A stretch of 64,000 nucleotides of DNA from contig NZ_JOIJ01000006.1 in NCBI RefSeq assembly GCF_000719975.1, positions 62,001 through 126,000 on the forward strand, read 5' to 3'. The stretch's first letter is position 1, and each line of letters begins with the position of its first letter. The stretch is from Prauserella rugosa (GTDB taxonomy: Bacteria > Actinomycetota > Actinomycetes > Mycobacteriales > Pseudonocardiaceae). A program made the translations under genes and the position numbers. This document shows, one piece after another, positions 8,532-17,468 of the stretch. A model generated the notes under the pieces. That model saw only the letters and a list, made by a program, of their open reading frames with translations. It did not search any database and had not been told where the DNA came from.

Positions 8532-9017
8532 TCACGAAGCGCCGTCGACGGCACGCCGGTGCGCCGGACTGCCCTCGCGATAGAAGACGTAGCCCCCGTG
8601 GTGCAACACGTCGCCGTCGAACTCGCCGTCGGCGCTGAACCCGGTGTCGTCGCGGTACTCGATACGTTCGCCCGCGACCCGGTATCGACCGGTGTAGGCG
8701 CTCTGCCGAGCGCCACGTGCCTCGTCGTAGCGACCGTCGGGCAGCAACTCCTGCCGGATGTGCCCATCTGCGGTGACCCACATCCCCACGTAGGGATGCC
8801 CGGGGTCCGGCCGCGCCGGGTCGTCGGTTGTCGGAGCCTGGGGTGTTGAGCCGTCGGGTGCTGAGCCGCCGGGTGTTGGGTCGTTCATCGTCGTCCCTTC
8901 GAGCCTGGAGTCTTCCGCCGTGGTGGACACGGCGGCACGGTGCGGTGAACCGGCGGCGCATCCGGCCGCGATGACCGCGGCCAGACAGACCGCCGCAGAA
9001 CGGCGAATCGTTCTCAT
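8532..9017 (-). CDS. Secreted lipoprotein with Atu4866-like domain
   Basis: 161 residues. The N-terminus MRTIRRSAAVCLAAVIAAGC is a lipoprotein signal with lipobox IAAGC, giving a mature N-terminal Cys about 20. A linker rich in Pro/Thr/Asp repeats (about 40-75) leads to a compact C-terminal domain with GMWVTADGHIRQELLPDGRY and RYRVAGERIEYRDDTGF, a pattern I associate with the Atu4866 family of unknown function. The ATG at 9017 was chosen over earlier in-frame starts because it begins the signal peptide. A cytosolic form starting at the internal MNDPTPGG is an alternative. Confidence 0.65.
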   Translation of the reverse strand: MRTIRRSAAVCLAAVIAAGCAAGSPHRAAVSTTAEDSRLEGTTMNDPTPGGSAPDGSTPQAPTTDDPARPDPGHPYVGMWVTADGHIRQELLPDGRYDEARGARQSAYTGRYRVAGERIEYRDDTGFSADGEFDGDVLHHGGYVFYREGSPAHRRAVDGAS

Positions 9018-9092
9018 ACGTCGACCGTGACCCGAACCGTCGACGCCATCCAGGCCCCGGTGATCCCAGGAGCACCACACCCTGCCTCGCGG

Positions 9093-9743
9093 CTAGCGGA
9101 TCTCCTCCACGGGTTGGCGCAGGATGGTGCGTTGCTTCTCCGGACAGGTTCTGCGCGGGTCGGTCAGGTAGATCTCGTGGTGGGGTCCGGTCATGCGCAG
9201 TCCTGCCTCGGGGATCACCTCGTGGTGCATTCGGGCGAGCACGCCTGCCTCCTCGTCGAAGGGGCCGACGTGCAGTGTCTGCACGCACCGGCCTTCGATG
9301 AGCGTTCCCATGCGGACATCGCGCACCCGCGCGGTCCTGCCCTTCGCAGCGACCTTGCCGACCGCTGCATCGAAAGCCGCCTCGTCCGTCCACTCCGGAA
9401 CCATGAGCAGGAGTGTCCACTGCCACCGGTGCTTGTCCCGCGCGGTCGTGAACGCCGTCATGTCGTCGGCCCACCACAGACCTTCCAGCGGCATCACGAC
9501 GTAGTCCCGTCCGAGCTCGGTCTTACTGGCGAACTTCAGTGCGTACGCCACCGGATACAACGCCTCAACGGCACCGGTGAACAGCGGCGAACCGTTCGGG
9601 TCGCCGTGTCCGTCGACCATGAGGTACCGCAGTTCGGGGACGTCGATCACGTCGAAGCGATTCCGCCGCGCGCGATACGCCTCCAGCGTCTTCTTGAAGT
9701 CGACCTTCCCCGCCATCACCGTCATCACCGCCAGCACCGTCAT
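9093..9743 (-). CDS. GyrI-like small-molecule-binding protein
   Basis: 216 residues of the GyrI-like (SbmC/AraC effector-domain) type: FDVIDVPELRYLMVDGHGDPN near the N-terminus and GPFDEEAGVLARMHHEVIPEAG with PHHEIYLTDPRRT near the end, matching stand-alone GyrI-like proteins of actinobacteria and firmicutes. These bind amphipathic ligands and may sequester or hydrolyse them. No DNA-binding domain is attached. Three closely spaced in-frame ATGs (9743, 9725, 9716) make the start uncertain; 9716 (MAGKVDFKK) fits the family N-terminus best. There is no operon partner. Confidence 0.75.
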   Translation of the reverse strand: MTVLAVMTVMAGKVDFKKTLEAYRARRNRFDVIDVPELRYLMVDGHGDPNGSPLFTGAVEALYPVAYALKFASKTELGRDYVVMPLEGLWWADDMTAFTTARDKHRWQWTLLLMVPEWTDEAAFDAAVGKVAAKGRTARVRDVRMGTLIEGRCVQTLHVGPFDEEAGVLARMHHEVIPEAGLRMTGPHHEIYLTDPRRTCPEKQRTILRQPVEEIR

Positions 9744-9875
9744 CTCCGCCCACCGTCAACCCGACCCGGTGCCATTGTGTCCACATCGCCGGCCAGCCCG
9801 CCCGACATCTCGGCAACCACCGTCCACAGTGAGCGGTTCGGACTTGACATCCGCTTCCTCGGCGCGCCACCACCG

Positions 9876-9889
9876 TGAAAACGATTCAA
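9876..9889. promoter_or_regulatory. Candidate rhamnose LacI operator 1 (autoregulatory)
   Basis: TGAAAACGATTCAA has TGAA/TTCA arms around a 5-nt centre, upstream of the LacI gene at 9933. It matches 13 of 14 bases with the site at 11064-11077 ahead of the rhamnose operon. Sharing of the same site by regulator and structural genes implies autoregulation. Confidence 0.6.
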
Positions 9890-9932
9890 GTGCGTTAGGG
9901 TGCGATCATGAACGGATCCATCGGTACGCGAC

Positions 9933-11012
9933 GTGGCCACAGCGGCCACCGCGGCCCCGTCGGCGGGAGCGGGATTGGCCGGCCGATCCGATAACCGTTC
10001 CCCGGGAGTGCGCATCAAGGACGTCGCCCGCGAGGCGGACGTGTCGGTGGCCACGGTGTCGAACGCGCTCAACCACCCCGAGCTGCTGTCCCCCAACACG
10101 CACGCCCGCGTGCTGCGCGCCGTCGAGAAACTCGGCTACGTGCGCAGCGAATCCGCACGTCAACTGCGCGCAGGCAGCAGCCGCATCCTGGGTCTGCTCG
10201 TGCTGGACATGCGCAACCCGTTCTTCGTGGGCATGGCGCACGGCGCCGAACAGGCCGCGCGCGCCGACGGGCTCGGCGTCATGCTCTGCGACAGCTCGCA
10301 GGACCTCGCCGCCGAGGAGTTCTACCTCGGACTGTTCGCCGAGCAGCGCGTCCGCGGTGTCCTGGTCACGCCCACCGAAAGCTCGACCCCGTCGCTGTCG
10401 CTGCTGCGCAGACACGGCATCCCCTACGTCTTCCTCGACCGCGTCGCCTCCGGCGACGAGGCCTGCTCGGTGTCGGTCGACGACGTCGCAGGCGGCCGGC
10501 TCGCGGTCGGCCACCTGCTGGAACAGGGCCACCGCGACATCGCCTACCTCAGCGGGCCCATGTCCCTGAACCAGTGCCGTGACCGACGCGACGGCGCCCT
10601 GCTCGCGTTGACCGACGCCGGCGTCGACCCCGGCGCCCTGACCGTCGTCGAGACCGAACGCCTCGACGTCGAGGCGGGTCGCGACGCGGGCTCCCGCCTG
10701 CTGGGCCGGAGCCCTCGGCCGACCGCCGTGTTCTGCGCCAACGATCTCATCGCTCTCGGAGTGCTGCAGACACTGGTCGCCGCGGGCATCCGGGTCCCCG
10801 ACGACATCGCGCTCGTCGGCTACGACGACATCGACTTCGCCGCAGCCGCCGCGGTACCGCTCACCTCGGTCCGCCAGCCCGCCACGCAGATGGGCGCGAC
10901 GGCGACCGAACTGCTGGTCCGCGAGATCTCGGGCGACGAACCGCACGCGCACCACAACGTCGAGTTCACCCCCGAACTGGTCGTCCGGCGATCGAGCCTC
11001 ACCCGTCGCTGA
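9933..11012 (+). CDS. LacI-family regulator of the L-rhamnose operon (proposed)
   Basis: 359 residues. After a 25-residue low-complexity leader comes the LacI headpiece (VRIKDVAREADVSVATVSNAL, hinge to about residue 85), then a periplasmic-binding-protein-like effector domain with ILGLLVLDMRNPFF, GHRDIAYLSG, PTAVFCANDLIALG and IALVGYDDIDFAAA. The start may be GTG 9933, TTG 9975 or GTG 10008; the leader is unlike other LacI proteins, so a downstream start is possible. It is followed 92 nt later by the rhamnose operon and shares its operator sequence, which supports a rhamnose-responsive repressor. That role is inference. Confidence 0.85.
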   Translation: MATAATAAPSAGAGLAGRSDNRSPGVRIKDVAREADVSVATVSNALNHPELLSPNTHARVLRAVEKLGYVRSESARQLRAGSSRILGLLVLDMRNPFFVGMAHGAEQAARADGLGVMLCDSSQDLAAEEFYLGLFAEQRVRGVLVTPTESSTPSLSLLRRHGIPYVFLDRVASGDEACSVSVDDVAGGRLAVGHLLEQGHRDIAYLSGPMSLNQCRDRRDGALLALTDAGVDPGALTVVETERLDVEAGRDAGSRLLGRSPRPTAVFCANDLIALGVLQTLVAAGIRVPDDIALVGYDDIDFAAAAAVPLTSVRQPATQMGATATELLVREISGDEPHAHHNVEFTPELVVRRSSLTRR

Positions 11013-11031
11013 CCCGGATTCGCACCCGCTC

Positions 11032-11077
11032 TTGTTCCCACGTTCGTGGTCCCCTATCGTCCGTTAAAACGATTCAA
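11032..11077 (+). promoter_or_regulatory. Rhamnose operon promoter with LacI operator 2
   Basis: TTGTTC (11032-11037), a 17-nt spacer and TATCGT (11055-11060) make a promoter. The operator TTAAAACGATTCAA (11064-11077) sits immediately downstream across the expected start point, the classic position for repression. It matches 13 of 14 bases of the site at 9876. Confidence 0.6.
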
Positions 11078-11104
11078 CCAACGGCGGCTGAAGCGGGAGG
11101 ACCA

Positions 11105-12406
11105 ATGACGGTCCGAGTGGGCGCACGACGCACGACAGGCTGGCGAGCGACGATCGCGGTGGCCATGTCGAACTACATCGAGGCGGGCTCGATCATCGCG
11201 ATCGCGACGAGCCTGAGCCTCTGGCAGCAGAGTTTCGGGCTGGACGACCTCGCGGTCGGACTGCTCGCCTCGCTGAGCGCCAACGCGTTCGGTGCGGCGG
11301 CGGGCGCCGCCATCGGCGGTCCCCTCTGCGACCGGTACGGCAGAAAGTTCATCTACACCTACGACCTGCTGCTGTTCATGCTCGGCTCGCTGCTGGCGGT
11401 GTTCGCCACGTCGTTCGCCATGCTGCTCACCGCGTTCGTCCTCACCGGTATCGCGGTGGGCGCCGGCGTCACGGCGTCGTGGACCTACATCGCCGAGGAG
11501 GCACCGGCCGACCGCAGGGCCGCGCACGTCGGCACCGCACAGCTGGCGTGGTCGATCGGCCCCATGATGGGGTACCTGCTGGCCGCCGCCCTCGAACCGC
11601 TCGGACTGCTCGGCAGCAGGATCATCTTCGCCCACCTGTTCGTCGTCGCCGCCGTCACGTGGTGGGTCCGCCGTGGCCTTGCGGAGTCGGAGATCTGGAC
11701 CAACCGTGCCAACTCCGGTCAGCGCGTCACCTTCCTGGCCAGCCTGCGGGGCCTGCTCACCAAACGCGTCAACATCACCGCGATGCTGTTCCTGTTCGGC
11801 GTCTACGCACTGTGGAACGCCGTGGCCGGCCAAGCGGGCATCTTCCAGCCGCGGGTCTACGACGCAGCCGGCTTCACCGAGGTCACCCAGCAGTACCTGC
11901 TCCAGGTGGTCGTGTGGGGCTGCACGAGCCTGGCGACCTATCTCGGCTTCATGCTCCTGGCCGACCGGGTCAGCAGGCGTTGGCTCTACTTCTCCGGCGC
12001 TCTGCTCGGCATCCTCGCCTGGGCGGCACTCATCTACGCCCCGCCCGGCACGGGCACGCTGCTGTTCTTCGCGATCGGCTGGGGTGTGTCGTCCGGTATC
12101 GGTGCGCAGGCGTTCTACGGCCTGTGGACCAGCGAGCTGTTCGCCACCCAGTACCGCGCCAGCGCACAGGGTGTGCTGTTCCTGGCCGCGCGGGTGGTCG
12201 TCGGACTACTCAGCGTCTGGTTCCCGATGATGCTGACCCACCTGGGGCTCAAGGGCGTCGGCGTGATCATCCTCGCGCTGCTCGTGGTCGCGCTGCTCGT
12301 CGGCACGATCGGCGCACCCAACACGCAGGGCAGGACGCTGCGCGACATCGAGGACGAACGCTACGGAACCCAGCCTCCCGAGGGCGATCTGGCGGTGCGG
12401 TCGTGA
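11105..12406 (+). CDS. MFS transporter, probable L-rhamnose uptake permease
   Basis: 433 residues with about 12 hydrophobic segments and the MFS loop 2-3 motif GGPLCDRYGRKFIYTYDL, plus a central cytoplasmic loop after RRGLAESEIW. It belongs to the metabolite:H+ symporter (sugar porter-like) part of the superfamily. It is the first gene of the rhamnose operon, preceded by GGGAGGACC, and its stop overlaps the GTG of the mutarotase gene. Known rhamnose uptake uses RhaT or an ABC system in many bacteria, so an MFS rhamnose carrier is inferred purely from position. Confidence 0.8.
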   Translation: MTVRVGARRTTGWRATIAVAMSNYIEAGSIIAIATSLSLWQQSFGLDDLAVGLLASLSANAFGAAAGAAIGGPLCDRYGRKFIYTYDLLLFMLGSLLAVFATSFAMLLTAFVLTGIAVGAGVTASWTYIAEEAPADRRAAHVGTAQLAWSIGPMMGYLLAAALEPLGLLGSRIIFAHLFVVAAVTWWVRRGLAESEIWTNRANSGQRVTFLASLRGLLTKRVNITAMLFLFGVYALWNAVAGQAGIFQPRVYDAAGFTEVTQQYLLQVVVWGCTSLATYLGFMLLADRVSRRWLYFSGALLGILAWAALIYAPPGTGTLLFFAIGWGVSSGIGAQAFYGLWTSELFATQYRASAQGVLFLAARVVVGLLSVWFPMMLTHLGLKGVGVIILALLVVALLVGTIGAPNTQGRTLRDIEDERYGTQPPEGDLAVRS

Positions 12407-12762
12407 TCAGGGTGTGCTTCCAGCTCCAGGTCGACCCGAACCGGCTCGACGAGTACCGCAGGCGGCACGCCGCGGTGTGGCCCGAGATGCTCAGGGAGAT
12501 CGAGGCGGCGGGCAGACGGAACTACTCGTTGTTCCTGCGCGAGGACGGCCTGCTCATCGGCTACTACGAGACCGAGTCGGTGGAGCGCGCGGACGCCTAC
12601 CTCGCTCGCTCGGAGGTCGCCGCACGGTGGGAGGCCGAGATGAGCGAGTTCTTCGTCGGTGACGGCCGCGCCGACCAGACCGCCACCGTGCTCCAGGAGG
12701 TCTTCCACCTGGAGGACCAGCTTTCCGGTACCGACCCGACGCACGAAGGGACGCACACCTGA
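12403..12762 (+). CDS. rhaM: L-rhamnose mutarotase
   Basis: 119-residue protein of the RhaM/YiiL family. It interconverts alpha and beta L-rhamnopyranose to supply the isomerase. Family marks are CFQLQVDPNRLDEYRRRHAAVWPEM at the N-terminus (His as acid catalyst), RNYSLFLREDGLLIGYYE and WEAEMSEFF. It is slightly longer than the usual 104-114 residues because of a C-terminal tail. It begins with GTG in a GTGA overlap with the transporter gene and ends by overlapping the isomerase ATG. Confidence 0.95.
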   Translation: MIRVCFQLQVDPNRLDEYRRRHAAVWPEMLREIEAAGRRNYSLFLREDGLLIGYYETESVERADAYLARSEVAARWEAEMSEFFVGDGRADQTATVLQEVFHLEDQLSGTDPTHEGTHT

Positions 12763-13928
12763 TGCCCCAGTTCTCCGACATCACCCCGACACTCGCGCGG
12801 CAGGCGATCGAATTGCCGAGTTGGGCCTTCGGCAACTCGGGCACGCGGTTCAAGGTCTTCGGCACTCCGGGTACTCCGCGCACTCCCGAGGAGAAGATCG
12901 CCGACGCCGCGAAGGTGCACGAGCTCACGGGTCTCGCGCCGACCGTGGCGCTGCACATCCCGTGGGACACGGTGGACGACTACGCCGCGCTCGGCCGCCA
13001 CGCCGCCGACCTCGGCATCGCGCTCGGGACGATCAACTCGAACACGTTCCAGGACGAGGACTACAAGTTCGGCAGCCTCACCCACTCCGACGCGCGCATC
13101 CGGCAGAAGGCCATCGACGCCCACCTGCGCTGCATCGACATCATGCACGCGACCGGTTCGACGGATCTGAAGATCTGGCTCGCCGACGGCACCAACTACC
13201 CGGGACAGGATTCGTTGCGGGCCAGGCAGGACCGCCTCGCCGAGTCCCTCGCCACGATCTACGAGCGGCTCGCACCGCACCAGCGGCTGGTGCTCGAGTA
13301 CAAGTTCTTCGAACCGGCCTTCTACCACACCGACGTGCCCGACTGGGGCACCTCGCTCGCCCACGTCAGCGCACTCGGCGATCGCGCACTGGTGTGTTTG
13401 GACACCGGGCACCACGCCCCCGGCACGAACGTCGAGTTCATCGTCATGCAGCTGCTGCGCCTCGGCAGGCTCGGGTCGTTCGACTTCAACTCCCGGTTCT
13501 ACGCCGACGACGACCTCATCGTCGGCGCGGCCGACCCGTTCCAGCTCTTCCGCATCCTCCACGAGGTCGTGGTGGGCGGTGGCCTCGACGAGGGGTCGCC
13601 GGTGCGGTTCATGCTCGACCAGTGCCACAACGTCGAGGACAAGATCCCCGGCCAGATCCGTTCGGTGCTCAACGTCCAGGAGATGACCGCGCGGGCGCTG
13701 ATGGTCGACCGAGCCGCGCTGGAGAAGGCGCAGGCCGACCACGACGTCCTCGGCGCCAACGAGGTGCTCATGGACGCGTTCCAGACCGACGTCCGCGGCG
13801 AGCTCGCACAGTGGCGGGCCGCGCGCGGCCTGCCCGCCGACCCGATGCGCGCCTACGCCGAGTCCGGCCACCAGCGGCGACTGGAGCAGGAGCGGGTCGG
13901 CGGCACCCAGGCGGGCTGGGGCGCATGA
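12762..13928 (+). CDS. rhaI: L-rhamnose isomerase (Pseudomonas/RhaI type)
   Basis: 388-residue TIM-barrel sugar isomerase of the RhaI type rather than the E. coli RhaA type. Landmarks are INSNTFQDEDYKFGSLTH, IWLADGTNYPGQDS, VLEYKFFEPAFYHTDVPDWG, LVCLDTGHHAPGTN and FDFNSRFYADDDLIVGAADP. These carry the Glu, Asp and His ligands of the two divalent metals. It converts L-rhamnose to L-rhamnulose. The ATG overlaps the mutarotase stop (TGATG). Confidence 0.95.
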   Translation: MPQFSDITPTLARQAIELPSWAFGNSGTRFKVFGTPGTPRTPEEKIADAAKVHELTGLAPTVALHIPWDTVDDYAALGRHAADLGIALGTINSNTFQDEDYKFGSLTHSDARIRQKAIDAHLRCIDIMHATGSTDLKIWLADGTNYPGQDSLRARQDRLAESLATIYERLAPHQRLVLEYKFFEPAFYHTDVPDWGTSLAHVSALGDRALVCLDTGHHAPGTNVEFIVMQLLRLGRLGSFDFNSRFYADDDLIVGAADPFQLFRILHEVVVGGGLDEGSPVRFMLDQCHNVEDKIPGQIRSVLNVQEMTARALMVDRAALEKAQADHDVLGANEVLMDAFQTDVRGELAQWRAARGLPADPMRAYAESGHQRRLEQERVGGTQAGWGA

Positions 13929-13972
13929 CCGGCCGATCCACCCCGGACCGTTCGCAGGTGAAGGAGAACATC

Positions 13973-16015
13973 GTGACCAACCCCGATTCCGTCGTCGCCG
14001 ATCTGCTGGCACGCAGCAACCGGCTCGGATCCGACCCGAAGAACACCAACTTCGCCGGAGGCAACGCCTCGGCGAAGGGCACCGACCTCGACCCGGTCAC
14101 CGGACGGCCCGTCGACCTGTTGTGGGTCAAGGGATCCGGTGGTGATCTCGGTACGTTGACCGAGAAGGGCCTTGCGGTGCTGCGGCTGGACCGGCTGCGC
14201 GCGCTGCGCGAGGTGTATCCCGGCCTCGACCGCGAGGACGAGATGGTCGCCGCCTTCGACTACACGCTCCACGGCAAGGGCGGAGCAGCGCCGTCGATCG
14301 ACACGGCCATGCACGGTCTCGTGGAGGCCGACCACGTGGACCACCTGCATCCGGACAGCGGCATCGCGATCGCGACCGCCGCCGACGGCCCCGCGTTGAC
14401 CGAGAAGATCTTCGGCGGTGCCGTCGTGTGGGTGCCGTGGCGCAGGCCGGGCTGGCAGCTGGGCCAGGACATCGCCGACGTCAAACGGGACAACCCGGAC
14501 GCCGTCGGGGTCGTCCTCGGCGGCCACGGCATCACGGCGTGGGGCGCGACGAGCGAGGAGTGCGAACGCAACTCGCTGTGGATGATCGACACCGCCGCGG
14601 CCTACATCGCCGAGCACGGCAGGCCGGAACCGTTCGGTCCCGTCCTGGACGGCTACGCCCCGCTGCCCGAGCAGGAACGGCGGAACAAGGCCGCCGCGCT
14701 CGCGCCCGTGATCCGCGGCCTGGCGAGCACCGACCGCAGGCAGGTCGGCCATTTCACCGACAGTGACGAGGTGCTGGACTTCCTCGCGCGCGCCGAGCAC
14801 CCGCGGTTGGCCGAGCTCGGCACGAGCTGCCCGGACCACTTCCTGCGTACGAAGGTCAAGCCGCTCGTGCTGGACCTGCCCGCATCGGCGCCGATCGACG
14901 AGTGCGTGGAGCGGCTGCGCGAGCTGCACGCCCGCTACCGGCAGGACTACGCCGACTACTACCACCGGTACGCGACCGAGGACTCACCGCCGATGCGCGG
15001 AGCCGACCCGGCGATCGTGCTCGTGCCCGGCGTCGGCATGTTCAGCTTCGGCGGGGACAAGCAGACCGCACGCGTCGCGGGCGAGTTCTACGTCAACGCG
15101 ATCAACGTGATGCGCGGTGCCGAGGCACTGTCGAGCTACCGGCCGATCGACGAGTCGGAGAAGTTCCGCATCGAGTACTGGGAACTCGAGGAGGCGAAGC
15201 TGCGCAGGCGGCCTGCGCCGAAGCCACTCGCGACGCGCATCGCGCTCGTCACGGGCGCGGCCTCCGGGATCGGCAAGGCCACCGCGGAGCGGCTGGCCCG
15301 CGAGGGTGCCAACGTCGTGCTCGCCGACCTCGACGCCGACAAGGCCACCGCGGCGGCGGCCGAACTCGGTTCGTCCGATGTCGCCGTCGGTCTGCACGCC
15401 GACGTCACCGACGAGGCGGGGATCGCCGCCGCCGTCCGGGAGGCGGTCCTCGCCTTCGGCGGCATCGACCTGGTGGTCAACAACGCGGGGTTGTCGCTGT
15501 CGAAGCCGCTGTTGGAGACCACGGCCGAGGACTGGGACCGCCAACACGACGTCATGGCGAAGGGCTCGTTCCTCGTCAGCCGCGCCGCCGCCGAGGTGTT
15601 CATCGCGCAGGACATGGGCGGGGACATCGTCTACATCGTCTCGAAGAACAGCGTGTTCGCCGGGCCCAACAACATCGCCTACTCGGCGACGAAGGCCGAC
15701 CAGGCCCACCAGGTCCGGCTGCTGGCCGCCGAGCTCGGCCAGTACGGCATCCGGGTCAACGGCGTCAATCCCGACGGCGTGGTCCGCGGCAGCGGCATCT
15801 TCGCCGGCGGGTGGGGCGCCGAACGGGCGAAGGTCTACGGCGTTCCCGAGTCGGAACTGGGCGCGTTCTACGCTCAGCGCACGCTGCTGAAACGCGAGGT
15901 GCTGCCCGAGCACGTGGCGAACGCGGTGTTCGCGCTGACCGGTGGCGATCTGAGCCACACCACGGGATTGCACGTTCCGGTGGATGCCGGCGTCGCGGCG
16001 GCGTTCCTGCGATGA
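13973..16015 (+). CDS. Bifunctional rhamnulose-1-phosphate aldolase / lactaldehyde dehydrogenase-type SDR
   Basis: 680 residues in two domains. The class II aldolase/adducin-like N-terminal part (about 1-400) has the zinc-binding DHLHPDSG and later HGITAWG. The SDR C-terminal part (about 420-680) has VTGAASGIGKAT, NNAGLS and YSATK. This is the standard RhaD/alcohol dehydrogenase fusion, which cleaves L-rhamnulose-1-phosphate to dihydroxyacetone phosphate and L-lactaldehyde and oxidises the latter. The GTG at 13973 has AAGGAG six nt upstream and is preferred. An in-frame ATG at 13925 overlaps the isomerase stop (ATGA) and would add 16 residues. The length agrees with the family. Confidence 0.93.
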   Translation: MTNPDSVVADLLARSNRLGSDPKNTNFAGGNASAKGTDLDPVTGRPVDLLWVKGSGGDLGTLTEKGLAVLRLDRLRALREVYPGLDREDEMVAAFDYTLHGKGGAAPSIDTAMHGLVEADHVDHLHPDSGIAIATAADGPALTEKIFGGAVVWVPWRRPGWQLGQDIADVKRDNPDAVGVVLGGHGITAWGATSEECERNSLWMIDTAAAYIAEHGRPEPFGPVLDGYAPLPEQERRNKAAALAPVIRGLASTDRRQVGHFTDSDEVLDFLARAEHPRLAELGTSCPDHFLRTKVKPLVLDLPASAPIDECVERLRELHARYRQDYADYYHRYATEDSPPMRGADPAIVLVPGVGMFSFGGDKQTARVAGEFYVNAINVMRGAEALSSYRPIDESEKFRIEYWELEEAKLRRRPAPKPLATRIALVTGAASGIGKATAERLAREGANVVLADLDADKATAAAAELGSSDVAVGLHADVTDEAGIAAAVREAVLAFGGIDLVVNNAGLSLSKPLLETTAEDWDRQHDVMAKGSFLVSRAAAEVFIAQDMGGDIVYIVSKNSVFAGPNNIAYSATKADQAHQVRLLAAELGQYGIRVNGVNPDGVVRGSGIFAGGWGAERAKVYGVPESELGAFYAQRTLLKREVLPEHVANAVFALTGGDLSHTTGLHVPVDAGVAAAFLR

Positions 16016-17421
16016 CGGGCGCCGCTGGCAGCGTCACCGCCGTCGATCTGGGCGCCTCCGGCGGGCGGGTCATGGTGGGCCACGTCGGCCCGGACGCGTT
16101 GCGGATCGAGACCGTGCGCCGGTTCGACAACATTCCGGTGTCCATTCCGGACGGTCTGCACTGGAACGTCCTGGAGCTGTACCGGAACGTGTGCTCCGGC
16201 ATCGCCGATGCCACGCGTCGATGCGACGACGTGGCGAGCGTGGGCATCGACTCGTGGGCGGTCGACTACGGACTGCTGAGGTCGGGCTCCCTGCTCGGGA
16301 TCCCGTATCACTACCGCGACGACCGCACCGCAGCCGGCGTCCGCGACGTGCACGCCGTCGTCGGACCCGAGGAGCTGTACCGGCACAACGGACTCCAGCA
16401 CCTGCCGTTCAACACCGTGTTCCAGCTGGCCGCCGAGCGGCGCGCCGGGCTGCTCGACGTCGCCGACCGGCTGTTGCTCCTGCCGGATCTGCTGGCGCAC
16501 TGGCTCACCGGTGCCGAGGTGGCCGAACGCACCAACGCCTCGACCACCGGACTGCTCACCACCGACGGACGTGCGTGGAACACGGAACTGCTCGAACGGC
16601 TGGGGTTCGAGTCGTCCCTGTTCGCACCGCTGGTATCGCCGGGGGAACGCATCGGCGACACCGCCGTGGCGGGAGGGCCGCCGATTCCGGTCACCGCGGT
16701 CGGTTCGCACGACACGGCCTCGGCGGTGGTGGCCGTGCCCGCGGCCGACGAGTCGTTCGCCTACATCTCGTGCGGCACGTGGTCGCTGGTGGGCGTCGAA
16801 CTCGACGAGCCCATCCTGTCGGACGAGTCGCGGCTTGCGGGATTCACCAACGAACGCGGGGTGGACGACCGGATCCGTTACCTGCACAACGTCATGGGAC
16901 TGTGGCTGCTCGACGAGTCCGTCGCGCAGTGGCGCTCCGAGGGCGTGGACGTCGACCTGCCCGCACTGCTCGCCGAAGCAGCGGACGTCCCGCCGGGCAG
17001 GGTTCCGGTGTTCGACACCGACGACGAGCGTTTCCTGCCGCCCGGTGACATGCCGGCACGGATCGCGGCGTGGCTGTCCGAACACGACGAACCGGTCCCC
17101 CGCACCCGCGCCGAGTTCACCCGATGCATCCTGGAAAGCCTGGCGCAGGCCTACGCCCGCACGATCACCGAGGCCGAGAAACTCACCGGCCGGACGGTGT
17201 CGGTCGTGCACATCGTCGGCGGTGGCTGCCGCAACACGCTGCTGTGCAGGCTCACCGCCGAACGTACCGGCAGGCCGGTGGTCGCCGGCCCCGTCGAGGC
17301 GACGGCCACCGGCAACGTGCTGGTGCAGGCACGTGCGGCCGGCTTGGTCCACGGTGGACTCGACGACCTGCGCGACCTCGTTCGCCGCACCCACGCCCTG
17401 GAGACGTACCAACCGTCGTGA
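16012..17421 (+). CDS. rhaB: L-rhamnulokinase
   Basis: 469 residues of the FGGY carbohydrate kinase family, rhamnulokinase subgroup: VTAVDLGASGGRVMVG (phosphate 1), SVGIDSWAVDYGLL (catalytic Asp), ISCGTWSLVGVELDEP and the adenosine motif HIVGGGCRN. It phosphorylates L-rhamnulose at C1 for the aldolase. The ATG overlaps the stop of the aldolase gene (ATGA at 16012-16015), and it is the last gene of the operon. Confidence 0.95.
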   Translation: MTGAAGSVTAVDLGASGGRVMVGHVGPDALRIETVRRFDNIPVSIPDGLHWNVLELYRNVCSGIADATRRCDDVASVGIDSWAVDYGLLRSGSLLGIPYHYRDDRTAAGVRDVHAVVGPEELYRHNGLQHLPFNTVFQLAAERRAGLLDVADRLLLLPDLLAHWLTGAEVAERTNASTTGLLTTDGRAWNTELLERLGFESSLFAPLVSPGERIGDTAVAGGPPIPVTAVGSHDTASAVVAVPAADESFAYISCGTWSLVGVELDEPILSDESRLAGFTNERGVDDRIRYLHNVMGLWLLDESVAQWRSEGVDVDLPALLAEAADVPPGRVPVFDTDDERFLPPGDMPARIAAWLSEHDEPVPRTRAEFTRCILESLAQAYARTITEAEKLTGRTVSVVHIVGGGCRNTLLCRLTAERTGRPVVAGPVEATATGNVLVQARAAGLVHGGLDDLRDLVRRTHALETYQPS

Positions 17422-17464
17422 GGCGGCAACGCCGGCCGGGCACCGCTCGACCGGCGCTGCCGCC
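17422..17464. terminator. Bidirectional terminator between rhaB and the convergent MFS gene
   Basis: GGCGGCAACGCCGG (17422-17435) pairs with CCGGCGCTGCCGCC (17451-17464) over 14 bp with one mismatch and a 15-nt loop. It starts directly after the rhaB stop and ends 4 nt before the end of the convergent gene. Confidence 0.7.
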
Positions 17465-17468
17465 GGCG

